Part shown: positions 1 to 6,188 of the stretch, piece after piece
How the letters are laid out: every line of letters starts with the position of its first letter
Numbering within the stretch: position 1 is the first letter of the stretch
Assembly (NCBI GenBank): GCA_002898675.1
Contig: BEHW01000103.1
Coordinates: 1 to 6,865, forward strand
Source of the DNA: a bacterium HR20
GTDB lineage: Bacteria; Bacteroidota; Ignavibacteria; Kapaibacteriales; NICIL-2
Direction of reading: 5' to 3'
DNA length: 6,865 bases
Position numbers and translations under genes: made by a program
Notes under the pieces: model-generated
Database searches by the model: none
What the model was told of the DNA's origin: nothing
Seen by the model: only the letters and a program-made list of their open reading frames with translations

Positions 1-379
1 AGTGGTTGAAGTGGACGTAGTCGGGGAGCTTGTGGACTCTGCGCCATTGGATCGGAATTCCTTTCTCCCAACTATCCCGCACAAGTTGGAGTTTAGGGCT
101 TTCCGCTTTGATCACAATGTGGCAGCCCATGCACGTGCTCGTTGTCGGCACCGGCGAGTGCTCGGAGACTTCGACGCCTGCATGGCAGTATTGGCAGTGA
201 ATTTGAAGCTCGCCGACGTGCAGCTTGTGGGAAAACGGCACAGGTTGCTGAGGACGATAGCCAACGTCGGTTACGTCATTGCGCATACCGAAGTAGAGCA
301 CCAACGCACCGACGGTGAGCACCGCCCCACCACCGAGGATCGAAGCTTTGAGTATTCGGTCAACACGCTGCGAAAACAT
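1..379 (-). CDS. actA: Alternative complex III pentahaem cytochrome c subunit, N-terminal part
   Basis: This is the first 126 codons of a multihaem c-type cytochrome; the rest lies beyond the left edge. Residues 9-30 form one hydrophobic helix that anchors the protein in the membrane. Two CxxCH haem sites follow, CQYCH at 62-66 and CMGCH at 83-87. The sequence around them (FSHKLHVGELQ at 49-59, PTTSTCMGCH at 78-87, and QWRRVHKLPDYVHFNH ending at the edge) is characteristic of the ActA/pentahaem subunit of ACIII, a quinol:electron-acceptor oxidoreductase that replaces the bc1 complex in many FCB bacteria. That the protein carries further haems is family knowledge and is not visible here. The ATG at 379 lies 21 bases after the DUF420 stop and has AGGA just upstream, at rather short spacing. 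A related multihaem subunit of a molybdopterin-type complex is the main alternative. Confidence 0.85.
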   Translation of the reverse strand, partial: MFSQRVDRILKASILGGGAVLTVGALVLYFGMRNDVTDVGYRPQQPVPFSHKLHVGELQIHCQYCHAGVEVSEHSPVPTTSTCMGCHIVIKAESPKLQLVRDSWEKGIPIQWRRVHKLPDYVHFNH

Positions 380-400
380 TGTTCCTGCACGATTGTTCGA

Positions 401-949
401 CTACGGGCGCCATGCGTAGAGCATGACGTAAACAGCAACGCCGGTGACGGCGACGTAGAGCCACAGCGGCAATGTCCACCGCGCGATGCGCCGATGGCGG
501 GCATATTCGCCACGCCAGCCGCGCGCGATCGTGAAAAGCGCCAGCGGAACAATCCCCGCTGCCAGAAGAATGTGCGAGATGAGCACAACGAGGTAAATCG
601 CCCGCGCAAGGCCTGTGCCACTAAAGTAGACTGGCTCGGCCTTCTGCGTGTGATAAATCACGTACGAAATCAAAAATAGCGTCGAAAGGCCGAAGGCGCT
701 CAACATGAGTGTTCGGTGTAGTGCGATCCTCCGCCGGCGAATCGCGACGTATCCAATGCACAAGAGTACCGCAACTGTGCCATTGAGAAACGCGTGAAAC
801 GCCGGTGCATACGAAACATCGAAGGTGCCAATCCGCAGCACACCAGGATTGGTGATGATGAATGTTACAAGCGCAGCGACCACAAGTGCGGTCGCGTAGA
901 TCGCAATGCGGAGCGTCTCGTCCGGTATGCTTCGGAGGATTCGGCTCAT
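401..949 (-). CDS. DUF420 family membrane protein, CtaM-like oxidase assembly factor
   Basis: This is a 182-residue polytopic membrane protein of the DUF420 family. Hydrophobic helices lie at about 15-33, 50-70, 80-100, 116-142 and 160-179. Histidines sit at fairly regular positions, H52, H78, H100, H126 and H152, mostly near helix ends; such histidines are typical of the family and could bind haem or metal. The Staphylococcus/Bacillus relative CtaM (YozB) is needed for a functional aa3-type oxidase, probably in maturation. That role fits the neighbours here, an SCO copper chaperone and haem O synthase upstream and ACIII downstream. The start overlaps the SCO stop as ATGA, which suggests translational coupling. 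Family membership is fairly secure; the biochemical role is inferred. Confidence 0.85.
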   Translation of the reverse strand: MSRILRSIPDETLRIAIYATALVVAALVTFIITNPGVLRIGTFDVSYAPAFHAFLNGTVAVLLCIGYVAIRRRRIALHRTLMLSAFGLSTLFLISYVIYHTQKAEPVYFSGTGLARAIYLVVLISHILLAAGIVPLALFTIARGWRGEYARHRRIARWTLPLWLYVAVTGVAVYVMLYAWRP

Positions 950-1530
950 TGCACTGCTACCCGCTTGCGTTCCACATACGCTGCCAACAGCTGGCGAAGC
1001 CGCGCGACGTCGGCTGTATCGAGACTGTTGAAGTAGCCACGAATCTGCCCTTGTTCATCAACAAGCGCAAATCGCGAGCTATGGAGATCTGGCGTCTTCG
1101 GATCGGAGAGCAAAAAGCCATCGCGCGAGAGCATCCGAACCGAGTCGAGCGTCGTCCGTGTGATGTACCACACATCTGGCCGAGCGCCATACTCGCGTGC
1201 ATACGATGCTAAAACCGACAGGCTGTCTGTTTCTGGATCTACACTGAAGGAAACAAAGCGGACGTAATCTCCAAACTGCTGCTGCAACTCCGCCACATGC
1301 CGATTCATGATCGGACAAACCCCTTGGCAGGTTGCGAACATGAACGAAGCAACCCACGGACGGCCGCGAAGCTGCTCGCTGGAAAGCTGCTGACCGTCGT
1401 AATTGGTCACCACAAACGATGGCGCTTGTTTGATACGCGGAAGCTCATCCCATACAGCCTCTGAGCTTCGCTGGCAGCCGACAATTGCGACAACAGTAAG
1501 CATCGCAAACGCTGCAATGTGATGCTTCAT
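946..1530 (-). CDS. SCO1/SenC/PrrC family copper chaperone, lipoprotein
   Basis: This 194-residue thioredoxin-fold protein delivers copper to, or reduces, the CuA site of cytochrome c oxidase. A hydrophobic signal (residues 5-18) ends in the lipobox IVGC with C19 as the lipidation site, so the domain should sit on the outer face of the cytoplasmic membrane. The copper site is visible: C68 and C72 in TCQGVCP, plus the distal H150 in DLHSSRFALVD. FSVDPETD at 95-102 is another family hallmark. The ATG at 1530 overlaps the ctaB stop (ATGA). The open frame extends upstream to 1713, but that part lies inside ctaB, is not signal-like and pushes the signal peptide far from the N-terminus, so I reject it. 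The stop overlaps the DUF420 start. Confidence 0.95.
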   Translation of the reverse strand: MKHHIAAFAMLTVVAIVGCQRSSEAVWDELPRIKQAPSFVVTNYDGQQLSSEQLRGRPWVASFMFATCQGVCPIMNRHVAELQQQFGDYVRFVSFSVDPETDSLSVLASYAREYGARPDVWYITRTTLDSVRMLSRDGFLLSDPKTPDLHSSRFALVDEQGQIRGYFNSLDTADVARLRQLLAAYVERKRVAVQ

Positions 1531-2444
1531 CGCAAGTCCACCGCTGCAAGGAGGAACAAGCCCATCAGGAACATGTACGTCGCAATCAGTACATGCCGGC
1601 CGTTCGACAACGTTGGCTGGCGCACAAGCTGCATGCAACGAACAAGCAACCAGGCACTCAATGTTCCGCATCCTATGGCATAGAGTGTGCCGCCATTCCC
1701 CCCTATCCACCACGCAATGCTCGATAACACGAGCAATAGTGCGTAGATCAGCGTGTGCACCGCAAGCCGATGTGCGTTCCCATCGCCGAGCAATACGATG
1801 CCGCCACGACGGTAGTCATCAGCGTACAGTATCGCAAGTGCCAAAAAGTGCGGCAATTGCCACCAAAACATGATCGCTGCAAGGATAGCTGCTTCTGGAG
1901 AGAAAAGCTCCCCTCCCCCAGCAACCCAGCCACCGACAACCGGCAGTGCACCGGGAATACCGCCGAGGTAGAGCGCGAGCGCTGTTTTGGTTTTGAGCGG
2001 GGTGTAGAGCAATGCGTAGAGTGCAACCGTCGTCATTCCCAACATAGCAACTGTCCAGCCAAGAAGAAGAAGCGTAATCGTGCCCACTCCAAGGAGGGAC
2101 CATGCGTAAGCGTATGCTGCACCTGGGGAGATTCTCCCTGCTGGCAGTGGACGGAGCGACGTGCGTTGCATCGCCGCATCGCTCCGTCGCTCGAGGAGAT
2201 GGTTGAATGCACCTGCACTCGCTCCGAGAAAGAGAACACCCACCGAAAGCACCAACAACTGCCAGAGCACTGTCCAGAGATCACGATGGAGCCATGGCTG
2301 GGCGACCCAGTACCCAACTGCTGCGGTGACAACCTCCATCAACGTGATGCCAGGCTTCGATAGTTCGATGAACGAACGCACTCTACGCGTTCGTGCGGGC
2401 GTCTCCGCCTGGGATGCGAGAGCAGAAACAGCAGTAGCGGGCAT
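1527..2444 (-). CDS. ctaB: Protoheme IX farnesyltransferase (haem O synthase)
   Basis: This 305-residue integral membrane prenyltransferase (UbiA superfamily, COX10/CtaB) transfers farnesyl from farnesyl diphosphate to haem B, giving haem O for a haem-copper oxidase. The first Asp-rich site, N81...D89-A-A-M92-x-R94-T95-x-x-R98-P99, is intact. So is the second loop, LYADDYRRGG at 206-215. The CtaB signatures YTPLKTKT (147-154), GALPVVGGW (165-173) and WWQLPHF (194-200) are all present. Seven to nine hydrophobic helices span about 30-300. The roughly 24-residue polar leader before FIELSKPGIT is normal for the family. The ATG shares one base with the cytochrome c stop (TAATG), and the stop overlaps the SCO start. 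No ctaA for haem A is visible in this window. Confidence 0.96.
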   Translation of the reverse strand: MPATAVSALASQAETPARTRRVRSFIELSKPGITLMEVVTAAVGYWVAQPWLHRDLWTVLWQLLVLSVGVLFLGASAGAFNHLLERRSDAAMQRTSLRPLPAGRISPGAAYAYAWSLLGVGTITLLLLGWTVAMLGMTTVALYALLYTPLKTKTALALYLGGIPGALPVVGGWVAGGGELFSPEAAILAAIMFWWQLPHFLALAILYADDYRRGGIVLLGDGNAHRLAVHTLIYALLLVLSSIAWWIGGNGGTLYAIGCGTLSAWLLVRCMQLVRQPTLSNGRHVLIATYMFLMGLFLLAAVDLR

Positions 2445-2962
2445 TAGAGTGGTTGCTCGAGTTCTGCTTCCGTGTATTGCGTCGTGCGATTTTTCGTTGC
2501 TTCTCGCACCCGCGCGACGTCTTCCGGTTTGACTTCGCCGCCAGTATTACCCCAGCTGGTACGGACGTGGGTCAGGATCGCTGCAATCTCCTCATCGTTG
2601 AAGACTGAATGCCACGGCTGCATCACGCCGTTGTACTTGACACCATTCCGGATAATCGCTCCACGAAATCCATGGAGCACAATGCGGATCGGCTTGGTGA
2701 CATCCTCGCTATTGGCGAGCGCTGAGCCTGCCAGCGGCGGAATACTTCCGGCGATTCCTTTCCCTGTCGTTTGGTGACACGAGGCGCAGTTCTTGTTGAA
2801 GAGCTTTGCACCGAGAGATTGCTCTCCACCGCCAGCTTGTTGCTCCTCCGTTGGTCCGTTCCAAACGGGGTCGTCGGTTTGGGAAATAAAAAAGCCGCGG
2901 ATATTACAAGCGGCAAAAGTCATCGCAACGAAAGCGACAAGGAACGTAACGAGCCATCGCAT
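2444..2962 (-). CDS. Monohaem c-type cytochrome, predicted lipoprotein
   Basis: This is a 172-residue class I cytochrome c. A signal peptide (residues 3-18) ends in a lipobox, TFAAC, with C19 as the likely lipidation site. A Gln/Gly-rich linker (about 35-50) leads into the cytochrome domain. The haem is attached at CASCH (59-63), followed by the typical GKGIAGSIPPLAGS stretch (67-80). M114 in GVMQPW is the probable sixth ligand. The C-terminal helix DEEIAAILTHVRTSWGN is the usual closing helix of small cytochromes. It probably carries electrons between ACIII and a terminal oxidase, as inferred from its neighbours. The ATG at 2962 is only six bases after the stop of the cysteine-rich microprotein, and the stop shares a base with the ctaB start. 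Confidence 0.93.
   Translation of the reverse strand: MRWLVTFLVAFVAMTFAACNIRGFFISQTDDPVWNGPTEEQQAGGGEQSLGAKLFNKNCASCHQTTGKGIAGSIPPLAGSALANSEDVTKPIRIVLHGFRGAIIRNGVKYNGVMQPWHSVFNDEEIAAILTHVRTSWGNTGGEVKPEDVARVREATKNRTTQYTEAELEQPL
2884..2914 (-). terminator. Weak terminator-like hairpin inside the cytochrome c gene
   Basis: On the minus strand GCCGC (2914-2910) can pair with GCGGC (2898-2894) across an 11-base loop, and the stem is followed at once by TTTTTTATTT (2893-2884). This is the layout of an intrinsic terminator, but the stem has only five base pairs and lies inside codons 17-26 of the cytochrome c frame, where translating ribosomes would normally prevent it forming. It may be coincidence from the Ala-Ala-Cys lipobox and the Gly-Phe-Phe codons, or a weak polarity element between the housekeeping and respiratory halves of the operon. 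Confidence 0.2.
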
Positions 2963-2968
2963 ACGAGC

Positions 2969-3088
2969 TCAGTAGCATTTGGTACAACTGACATGCACGC
3001 AGCAGCGAGCAAGCATCGGGTTGATTGCATTGCCACACTCGGGGCACGTGCAGCACTGGCACAAAATTACACACTGCTTCCAAATCAT
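2969..3088 (-). CDS. Cysteine-rich microprotein of unknown function (39 residues)
   Basis: This small frame has ten cysteines in 39 residues, at positions 6, 10, 12, 13, 15, 18, 29, 30, 35 and 38. The centre reads CCTCPECGNAINP (12-24). Two CxxC knuckles, C15-P-E-C18 and C35-T-K-C38, flank a C29-C30-V-H32 element, as in zinc-ribbon, metallothionein-like or Fe-S binding peptides. Three things support a real gene. Its ATG lies eight bases after AGGAG, the best ribosome-binding site in the window, which overlaps the pyrC stop. Its TGA ends six bases before the cytochrome c ATG. Without it the pyrC-cytochrome c gap would be 137 bases in an operon where no other gap exceeds 38. No signal peptide or long hydrophobic stretch is visible. 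I do not recognise the family. A metal-handling role beside the oxidase genes is inference only, and a structural zinc protein is equally possible. Confidence 0.7.
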   Translation of the reverse strand: MIWKQCVILCQCCTCPECGNAINPMLARCCVHVSCTKCY

Positions 3089-3096
3089 ACCGCATG

Positions 3097-3101
3097 CTCC
3101 T
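3097..3101 (-). promoter_or_regulatory. Shine-Dalgarno site of the microprotein
   Basis: AGGAG on the minus strand begins within the TAG stop of pyrC and is followed by an eight-base spacer and ATG at 3088. The overlap with the stop implies coupling to pyrC translation. It also decides the start: the other-frame ATG at 3095 lies one base from the AGGAG, too close to be used well. Most other genes in the window have weak or no such motif. Confidence 0.65.
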
Positions 3102-4383
3102 ATAGCTGGCACCTCCACAGCATGCCGTTGTTGAGAACAAAGCGAGGCTTACCACGAAGCTGCCAGTGTGCAAACGGGGTGTTGCGCGCCGTCGAACGAA
3201 ATCGCTCCGGCTCGACAGTCCATTCTTCATCGAGTGCCACGATCGTTAGCACTGCTGGCGCTCCCGGAGCAATACGTGGCTGCTCAAGCCCGAGAACACG
3301 CCGTGGCCCCACGCTCATCAGTTCGACAATGCGCCGAAGCGGCAGCCCACGGCGATGGTAGAGCTCCGTCAGTGCCAACCCGACAGCTGTCTCCAGACCG
3401 ATGATGCCATTGGGTGCAAGTGGAAATGGCTGTTGCTTTTCTTCCGCAGTATGGGGAGCGTGATCGGTCGCAATCGCATCAATCGTCCCATCGGCAAGCG
3501 CTTCGATAATCGCTTCGACATCGTCACGCTCACGGAGTGGTGGGTTCATCTTCGCGTTGGTGTTGTAGCCATCGGCCGCTTCGTGCGTGAGCGTAAAATG
3601 ATGGGGTGTCACTTCCGCACTGACACGCAATCCCCAGGCTTTCGCAAGGCGAAGGAGGCGAATCCCACCACGCGTGCTCAAATGCGAAATGTGGTAGCGA
3701 CGGTTCCCGCATGCCTCCGCAAGCAAGATGTCGCGTGCAATGATGACCTCCTCAGCAACACTCGGATAGCCACGCAAGCCAAGCCGTGCAGCAATTGCGC
3801 CGTCGTGCATGTCGAACCCTTCGGTGATGGAATGCTCCTCGCAGTGCTGACTGAGGAGCGCATCGAAGGGCGAAGCATAGAGAAACGCTCGCCGCATCAC
3901 TTCGGCATTCCGCACACACGATCCATCATCGGAGAACATCACCGCGCCTGCCTCGATGAGCTCGTGCATCGGGGAGAGCACTTCCCCACGGCGCCCAAGC
4001 GTTATTGCAGCACAGATGTGGACATTGACAAGTCCTGTAGCACGGTTGCGGATGTACTCGATAACCGCTGGTGAATCAATCGCCGGTTCTGTATTCGGCA
4101 TGCAGACAATGTCCGTAAATCCCCCATTTGCTGCAGCCGCCGTTCCAGTGGCGATTGTTTCCTTGTGGGTCTGACCTGGCTCGCGCAGGTGGACGTGCAT
4201 ATCCACAAAACCTGGCGCTGCCATCCAGCCATGAGCAGTAATTCGCTCAGTAGCGGGCGATACACCCTCGGGTGGATTGGTGCCACAGTAGACGATGATT
4301 CCATCGCGTATCCAAAGGTATGCGACTTCGTCGCGCTGCTCAAGCGGACTGACAATGCGGATGCGTTCGAAGAGAATGTCCAC
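3100..4383 (-). CDS. pyrC: Dihydroorotase, class I
   Basis: This 427-residue amidohydrolase reversibly cyclises carbamoyl-aspartate to dihydroorotate, the third step of de novo pyrimidine synthesis in the cytoplasm. The metal and substrate residues are intact: H63-V-H65-L-R67 after PGFVDMH, N97 in CMPNTEP, D153 in FSDDGS, H180 in SQHCEEH, H234 in YHISHLST, and the catalytic D307 in IATDHAPH. KMNPPLR (278-284) is another class I hallmark. An active-site Asp (D153) instead of a carboxylated lysine marks the Aquifex/Bacillus-like class I form. I chose the GTG at 4383, 38 bases after the rnhB stop, because it gives the normal length and begins right at the first beta strand. The frame also opens at a GTG at 4458, but that adds 25 unlikely residues overlapping rnhB. 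No strong ribosome-binding site marks either start. Confidence 0.95.
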   Translation of the reverse strand: MDILFERIRIVSPLEQRDEVAYLWIRDGIIVYCGTNPPEGVSPATERITAHGWMAAPGFVDMHVHLREPGQTHKETIATGTAAAANGGFTDIVCMPNTEPAIDSPAVIEYIRNRATGLVNVHICAAITLGRRGEVLSPMHELIEAGAVMFSDDGSCVRNAEVMRRAFLYASPFDALLSQHCEEHSITEGFDMHDGAIAARLGLRGYPSVAEEVIIARDILLAEACGNRRYHISHLSTRGGIRLLRLAKAWGLRVSAEVTPHHFTLTHEAADGYNTNAKMNPPLRERDDVEAIIEALADGTIDAIATDHAPHTAEEKQQPFPLAPNGIIGLETAVGLALTELYHRRGLPLRRIVELMSVGPRRVLGLEQPRIAPGAPAVLTIVALDEEWTVEPERFRSTARNTPFAHWQLRGKPRFVLNNGMLWRCQL

Positions 4384-4421
4384 AAATCCAGAGGAAGATT
4401 GTTCTCGGCGGCAAATGCAAA

Positions 4422-5048
4422 TTACAGCAACTGCGCTTGCCCGGAACGTGCGCGCCACTTGGTCAAAAACAACGCTCGATGCTCCGGCGTTGGTCCCCAG
4501 CGATCGAGTGCAGCAAAGTGCTCTGCGGTTGGATAGCCTTTGTGCCGATCGAATCCGTGATGCGGGTACTGCCGTGCAAGCTCTACCATCAGGCGGTCGC
4601 GAGTGACTTTCGCAATGATGGAAGCAGCAGCAATCGAAGCAGAACGCCGATCTCCACCGACAATGGCTGTCGTAGGCTGCACAAGCAATGGATGGTGCGG
4701 CCCATCAACAAAGACATGCGCGATTGAACAGCCAAGCTGCTCGACGGCATGCTGCATCGCGTGCATCGTTGCGCCGAGGATGTTGCGCTGCTCAATGAGT
4801 TTCACACTGGCAACCCCAACACTCCACGCCACTGCTGAGGAGGTGATCTCCTCGTAGAGTTCCTCTCGCATTCGCAGGTTGAGTTCCTTCGAATCGCGCA
4901 CCCGACGACACAGTGAGCTACTGTCGGGATGGAGGACGACAGCAGCAGCAACGACCGGCCCTGCCAGCGAGCCACGCCCAGCTTCGTCAACGCCTGCAAC
5001 GAGCACTCCACGACACCAGAACGGCTGCTCGTAGCGAATGGATGCCAT
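4422..5048 (-). CDS. rnhB: Ribonuclease HII
   Basis: This 208-residue enzyme nicks the RNA strand of RNA-DNA hybrids and cuts at single ribonucleotides in DNA. GVDEAGRGSLAGPVVAAAV (19-37) contains the catalytic D21-E22. The other acidic metal ligands are likely D115 in HVFVDG and D133 in VGGDRRSASIAAASIIAKV, followed by the conserved R150-D151. The C-terminal block HHGFDRHKGYPTAEHFAAL and RWGPTPEHR is typical and carries the KGY substrate loop. The ATG at 5048 is two bases after the folE stop. A TTG at 5054 would overlap that stop as TTGA and add only two residues, so either may be used. The ordinary length and complete active site suggest a working enzyme; its operon partners look like convenience rather than a shared pathway. 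Confidence 0.95.
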   Translation of the reverse strand: MASIRYEQPFWCRGVLVAGVDEAGRGSLAGPVVAAAVVLHPDSSSLCRRVRDSKELNLRMREELYEEITSSAVAWSVGVASVKLIEQRNILGATMHAMQHAVEQLGCSIAHVFVDGPHHPLLVQPTTAIVGGDRRSASIAAASIIAKVTRDRLMVELARQYPHHGFDRHKGYPTAEHFAALDRWGPTPEHRALFLTKWRARSGQAQLL

Positions 5049-5050
5049 TG

Positions 5051-5719
5051 TCAAGACTGCGCAAGGCGAAAAAACTCATTCCGCAAGTTTGCATCGTGCT
5101 GTAGCGCCCCGCGTAGGACGGAGGTAATCATGTCGCTTTGCTCATGATCAGCTTCGACGCCGCGTGCGATCATGCAGTAATGCTTTGCAGTGATGATCAC
5201 GCCGAGTGCACGCGGCTTGAGCATGCTTTCAAGGTAGTCAGCGATCTGCTCGCCCATTTCCTCCTGAATTTGCCCTCGCCGGGAGAACCATTCGACAATG
5301 CGCGTCAGCTTACTAAGCCCGATGATATAGTCGCCGGGCATGTAGCCAATCGTGCACGTGCCGCTGATCGGCTGCCAGTGATGCGAGCAGACGGACATCA
5401 CCTTGATTCCTTTGCTGATGATCAGCTCGTTGACGTTTTTGCGATTGGGAAAGATTGTCACCGGCGGTGGAGGCGTGTAGCGCCCGATGAACAGCTCGTT
5501 GACCCACATGCGCGCAAGCCGCCGCGGCGTTTCACGGCTGTTCGGATCGCGTGTGCGATCAATGCGGAGAATGTCCATCATTTCGGCAAACTTTTGCTCG
5601 AGTTGCTCGATCATCCGCTGCCGTTCGTGATCGGGAATTGGCATGTTCCCATTGGCATCGAAGGATTGCAGCTGCTCAATCGCAACGCATCCGTTACCGT
5701 TTTTCTGCTCGAGGTTCAT
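5051..5719 (-). CDS. folE: GTP cyclohydrolase I
   Basis: This 222-residue enzyme turns GTP into 7,8-dihydroneopterin triphosphate, the precursor of folate, biopterin and queuosine. The zinc ligands C111, H114 and C182 are visible (SVCSHHW at 109-115 and KHYCMIARGVE at 179-189), and H113 matches the catalytic histidine. GLSKLTRIVEWF (134-145) and GQIQEEMGEQI (149-159) are the usual signature, with E153 likely binding the guanine. One oddity is serine (S112) where most family members have glutamate in the CEHH motif. The first 35 residues are variable, as usual. The ATG overlaps the stop of the upstream pterin synthase gene (ATGA), so the two are probably made together and act in sequence. The QueF-like and FolE2 families are ruled out by the CxHH and HxC zinc motifs. 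Confidence 0.95.
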   Translation of the reverse strand: MNLEQKNGNGCVAIEQLQSFDANGNMPIPDHERQRMIEQLEQKFAEMMDILRIDRTRDPNSRETPRRLARMWVNELFIGRYTPPPPVTIFPNRKNVNELIISKGIKVMSVCSHHWQPISGTCTIGYMPGDYIIGLSKLTRIVEWFSRRGQIQEEMGEQIADYLESMLKPRALGVIITAKHYCMIARGVEADHEQSDMITSVLRGALQHDANLRNEFFRLAQS

Positions 5720-6171
5720 TGCACATGCTCGATGTGTTCAACACAGTAGCGCGGTACTTCCATCGGCTCGCCACGATATTCGACGAAATTGTTCTCCGAC
5801 TCGTACACCTTGATCGAGTGGAGCGTGCCGGCGGGGATGTGTGGTTCGAGGATACGCCAGAACGCCCACGCCAAATTTTCAGCCGTCGGAATAATGCCAC
5901 GGAGGAAATCTACGTCTTCGTTGAGGTGCCGGTGGTCCACTTTCGCGATGATATGCTCTTCGATAATGTCGCGAAGCAGCTTCAAATCGAGCACGTACCC
6001 CGTCGTCGGATCAGGCACACCACGCACCGTAACTTCGAGTACGTAGTTATGGCCATGCCCCCGTGGATTGTTGCACTTGTCGTAGATGCGCTCGTTGTCT
6101 GCATCGCTCAGCAATGGGTTGTGGAGCCGATGTGAAGCAGAAAATGTTGCCCGTCGCGTTATGTACACCAT
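5716..6171 (-). CDS. 6-pyruvoyl-tetrahydropterin synthase / QueD family enzyme
   Basis: This 151-residue T-fold enzyme uses the product of the downstream GTP cyclohydrolase. The zinc ligands are H14 in FSASHRL and H39 and H41 in GHGHNY; C33 is the catalytic cysteine, D79-H80 the proton relay, and E124 in VYESENN the likely pterin-binding glutamate. The key motif CNNPRGHGHNY (33-43) has five residues between Cys and the first His, as in animal 6-pyruvoyl-tetrahydropterin synthases, whereas typical bacterial QueD has three. It therefore looks like a biopterin-type enzyme, although automatic annotation may call it 6-carboxytetrahydropterin synthase (queD). No queC, queE or sepiapterin reductase is in the window to settle the pathway. 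I chose the ATG at 6171; a GTG at 6195 would add eight residues and overlap the divergent gene. Confidence 0.9.
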   Translation of the reverse strand: MVYITRRATFSASHRLHNPLLSDADNERIYDKCNNPRGHGHNYVLEVTVRGVPDPTTGYVLDLKLLRDIIEEHIIAKVDHRHLNEDVDFLRGIIPTAENLAWAFWRILEPHIPAGTLHSIKVYESENNFVEYRGEPMEVPRYCVEHIEHVQ

Positions 6172-6188
6172 CGCACAGCTCGATTGTG
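6172..6188. promoter_or_regulatory. Minimal divergent intergenic gap
   Basis: Only 17 bases separate the minus-strand ATG (6171) from the plus-strand ATG (6189). This is too short for a promoter on either strand, so the promoters must lie within the opposite genes. No clear Shine-Dalgarno is visible for either start. Confidence 0.6.

Noticed and set aside
2..679. 225-codon open frame on the plus strand at the left edge
   Set aside because: It lies antisense to actA and the DUF420 gene, both with clear family motifs; its product is Arg/His/Asp-rich with no recognisable domain, typical of a shadow frame in GC-rich coding DNA.
1531..1713. Upstream extension of the SCO gene to a start at 1713
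   Set aside because: The extension sits inside ctaB and would bury the signal peptide and lipobox in the protein middle; the ATGA overlap at 1530 is the natural start.
1755..2363. 202-codon open frame on the plus strand
   Set aside because: It is fully antisense to ctaB, whose motifs are intact; the product is low in hydrophobic structure, with runs such as AKKKKRNR that are explained by complementing Leu codons.
2904..3095. Alternative reading frame from the ATG at 3095 through the cysteine-rich region
   Set aside because: The ATG is one base from the AGGAG, the product overlaps the cytochrome c gene by about 60 bases, and its composition shows no ordered motif, unlike the frame starting at 3088.
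3355..4074. 239-codon open frame on the plus strand
   Set aside because: It is antisense to the dihydroorotase gene, which keeps every catalytic residue; no family resemblance is seen.
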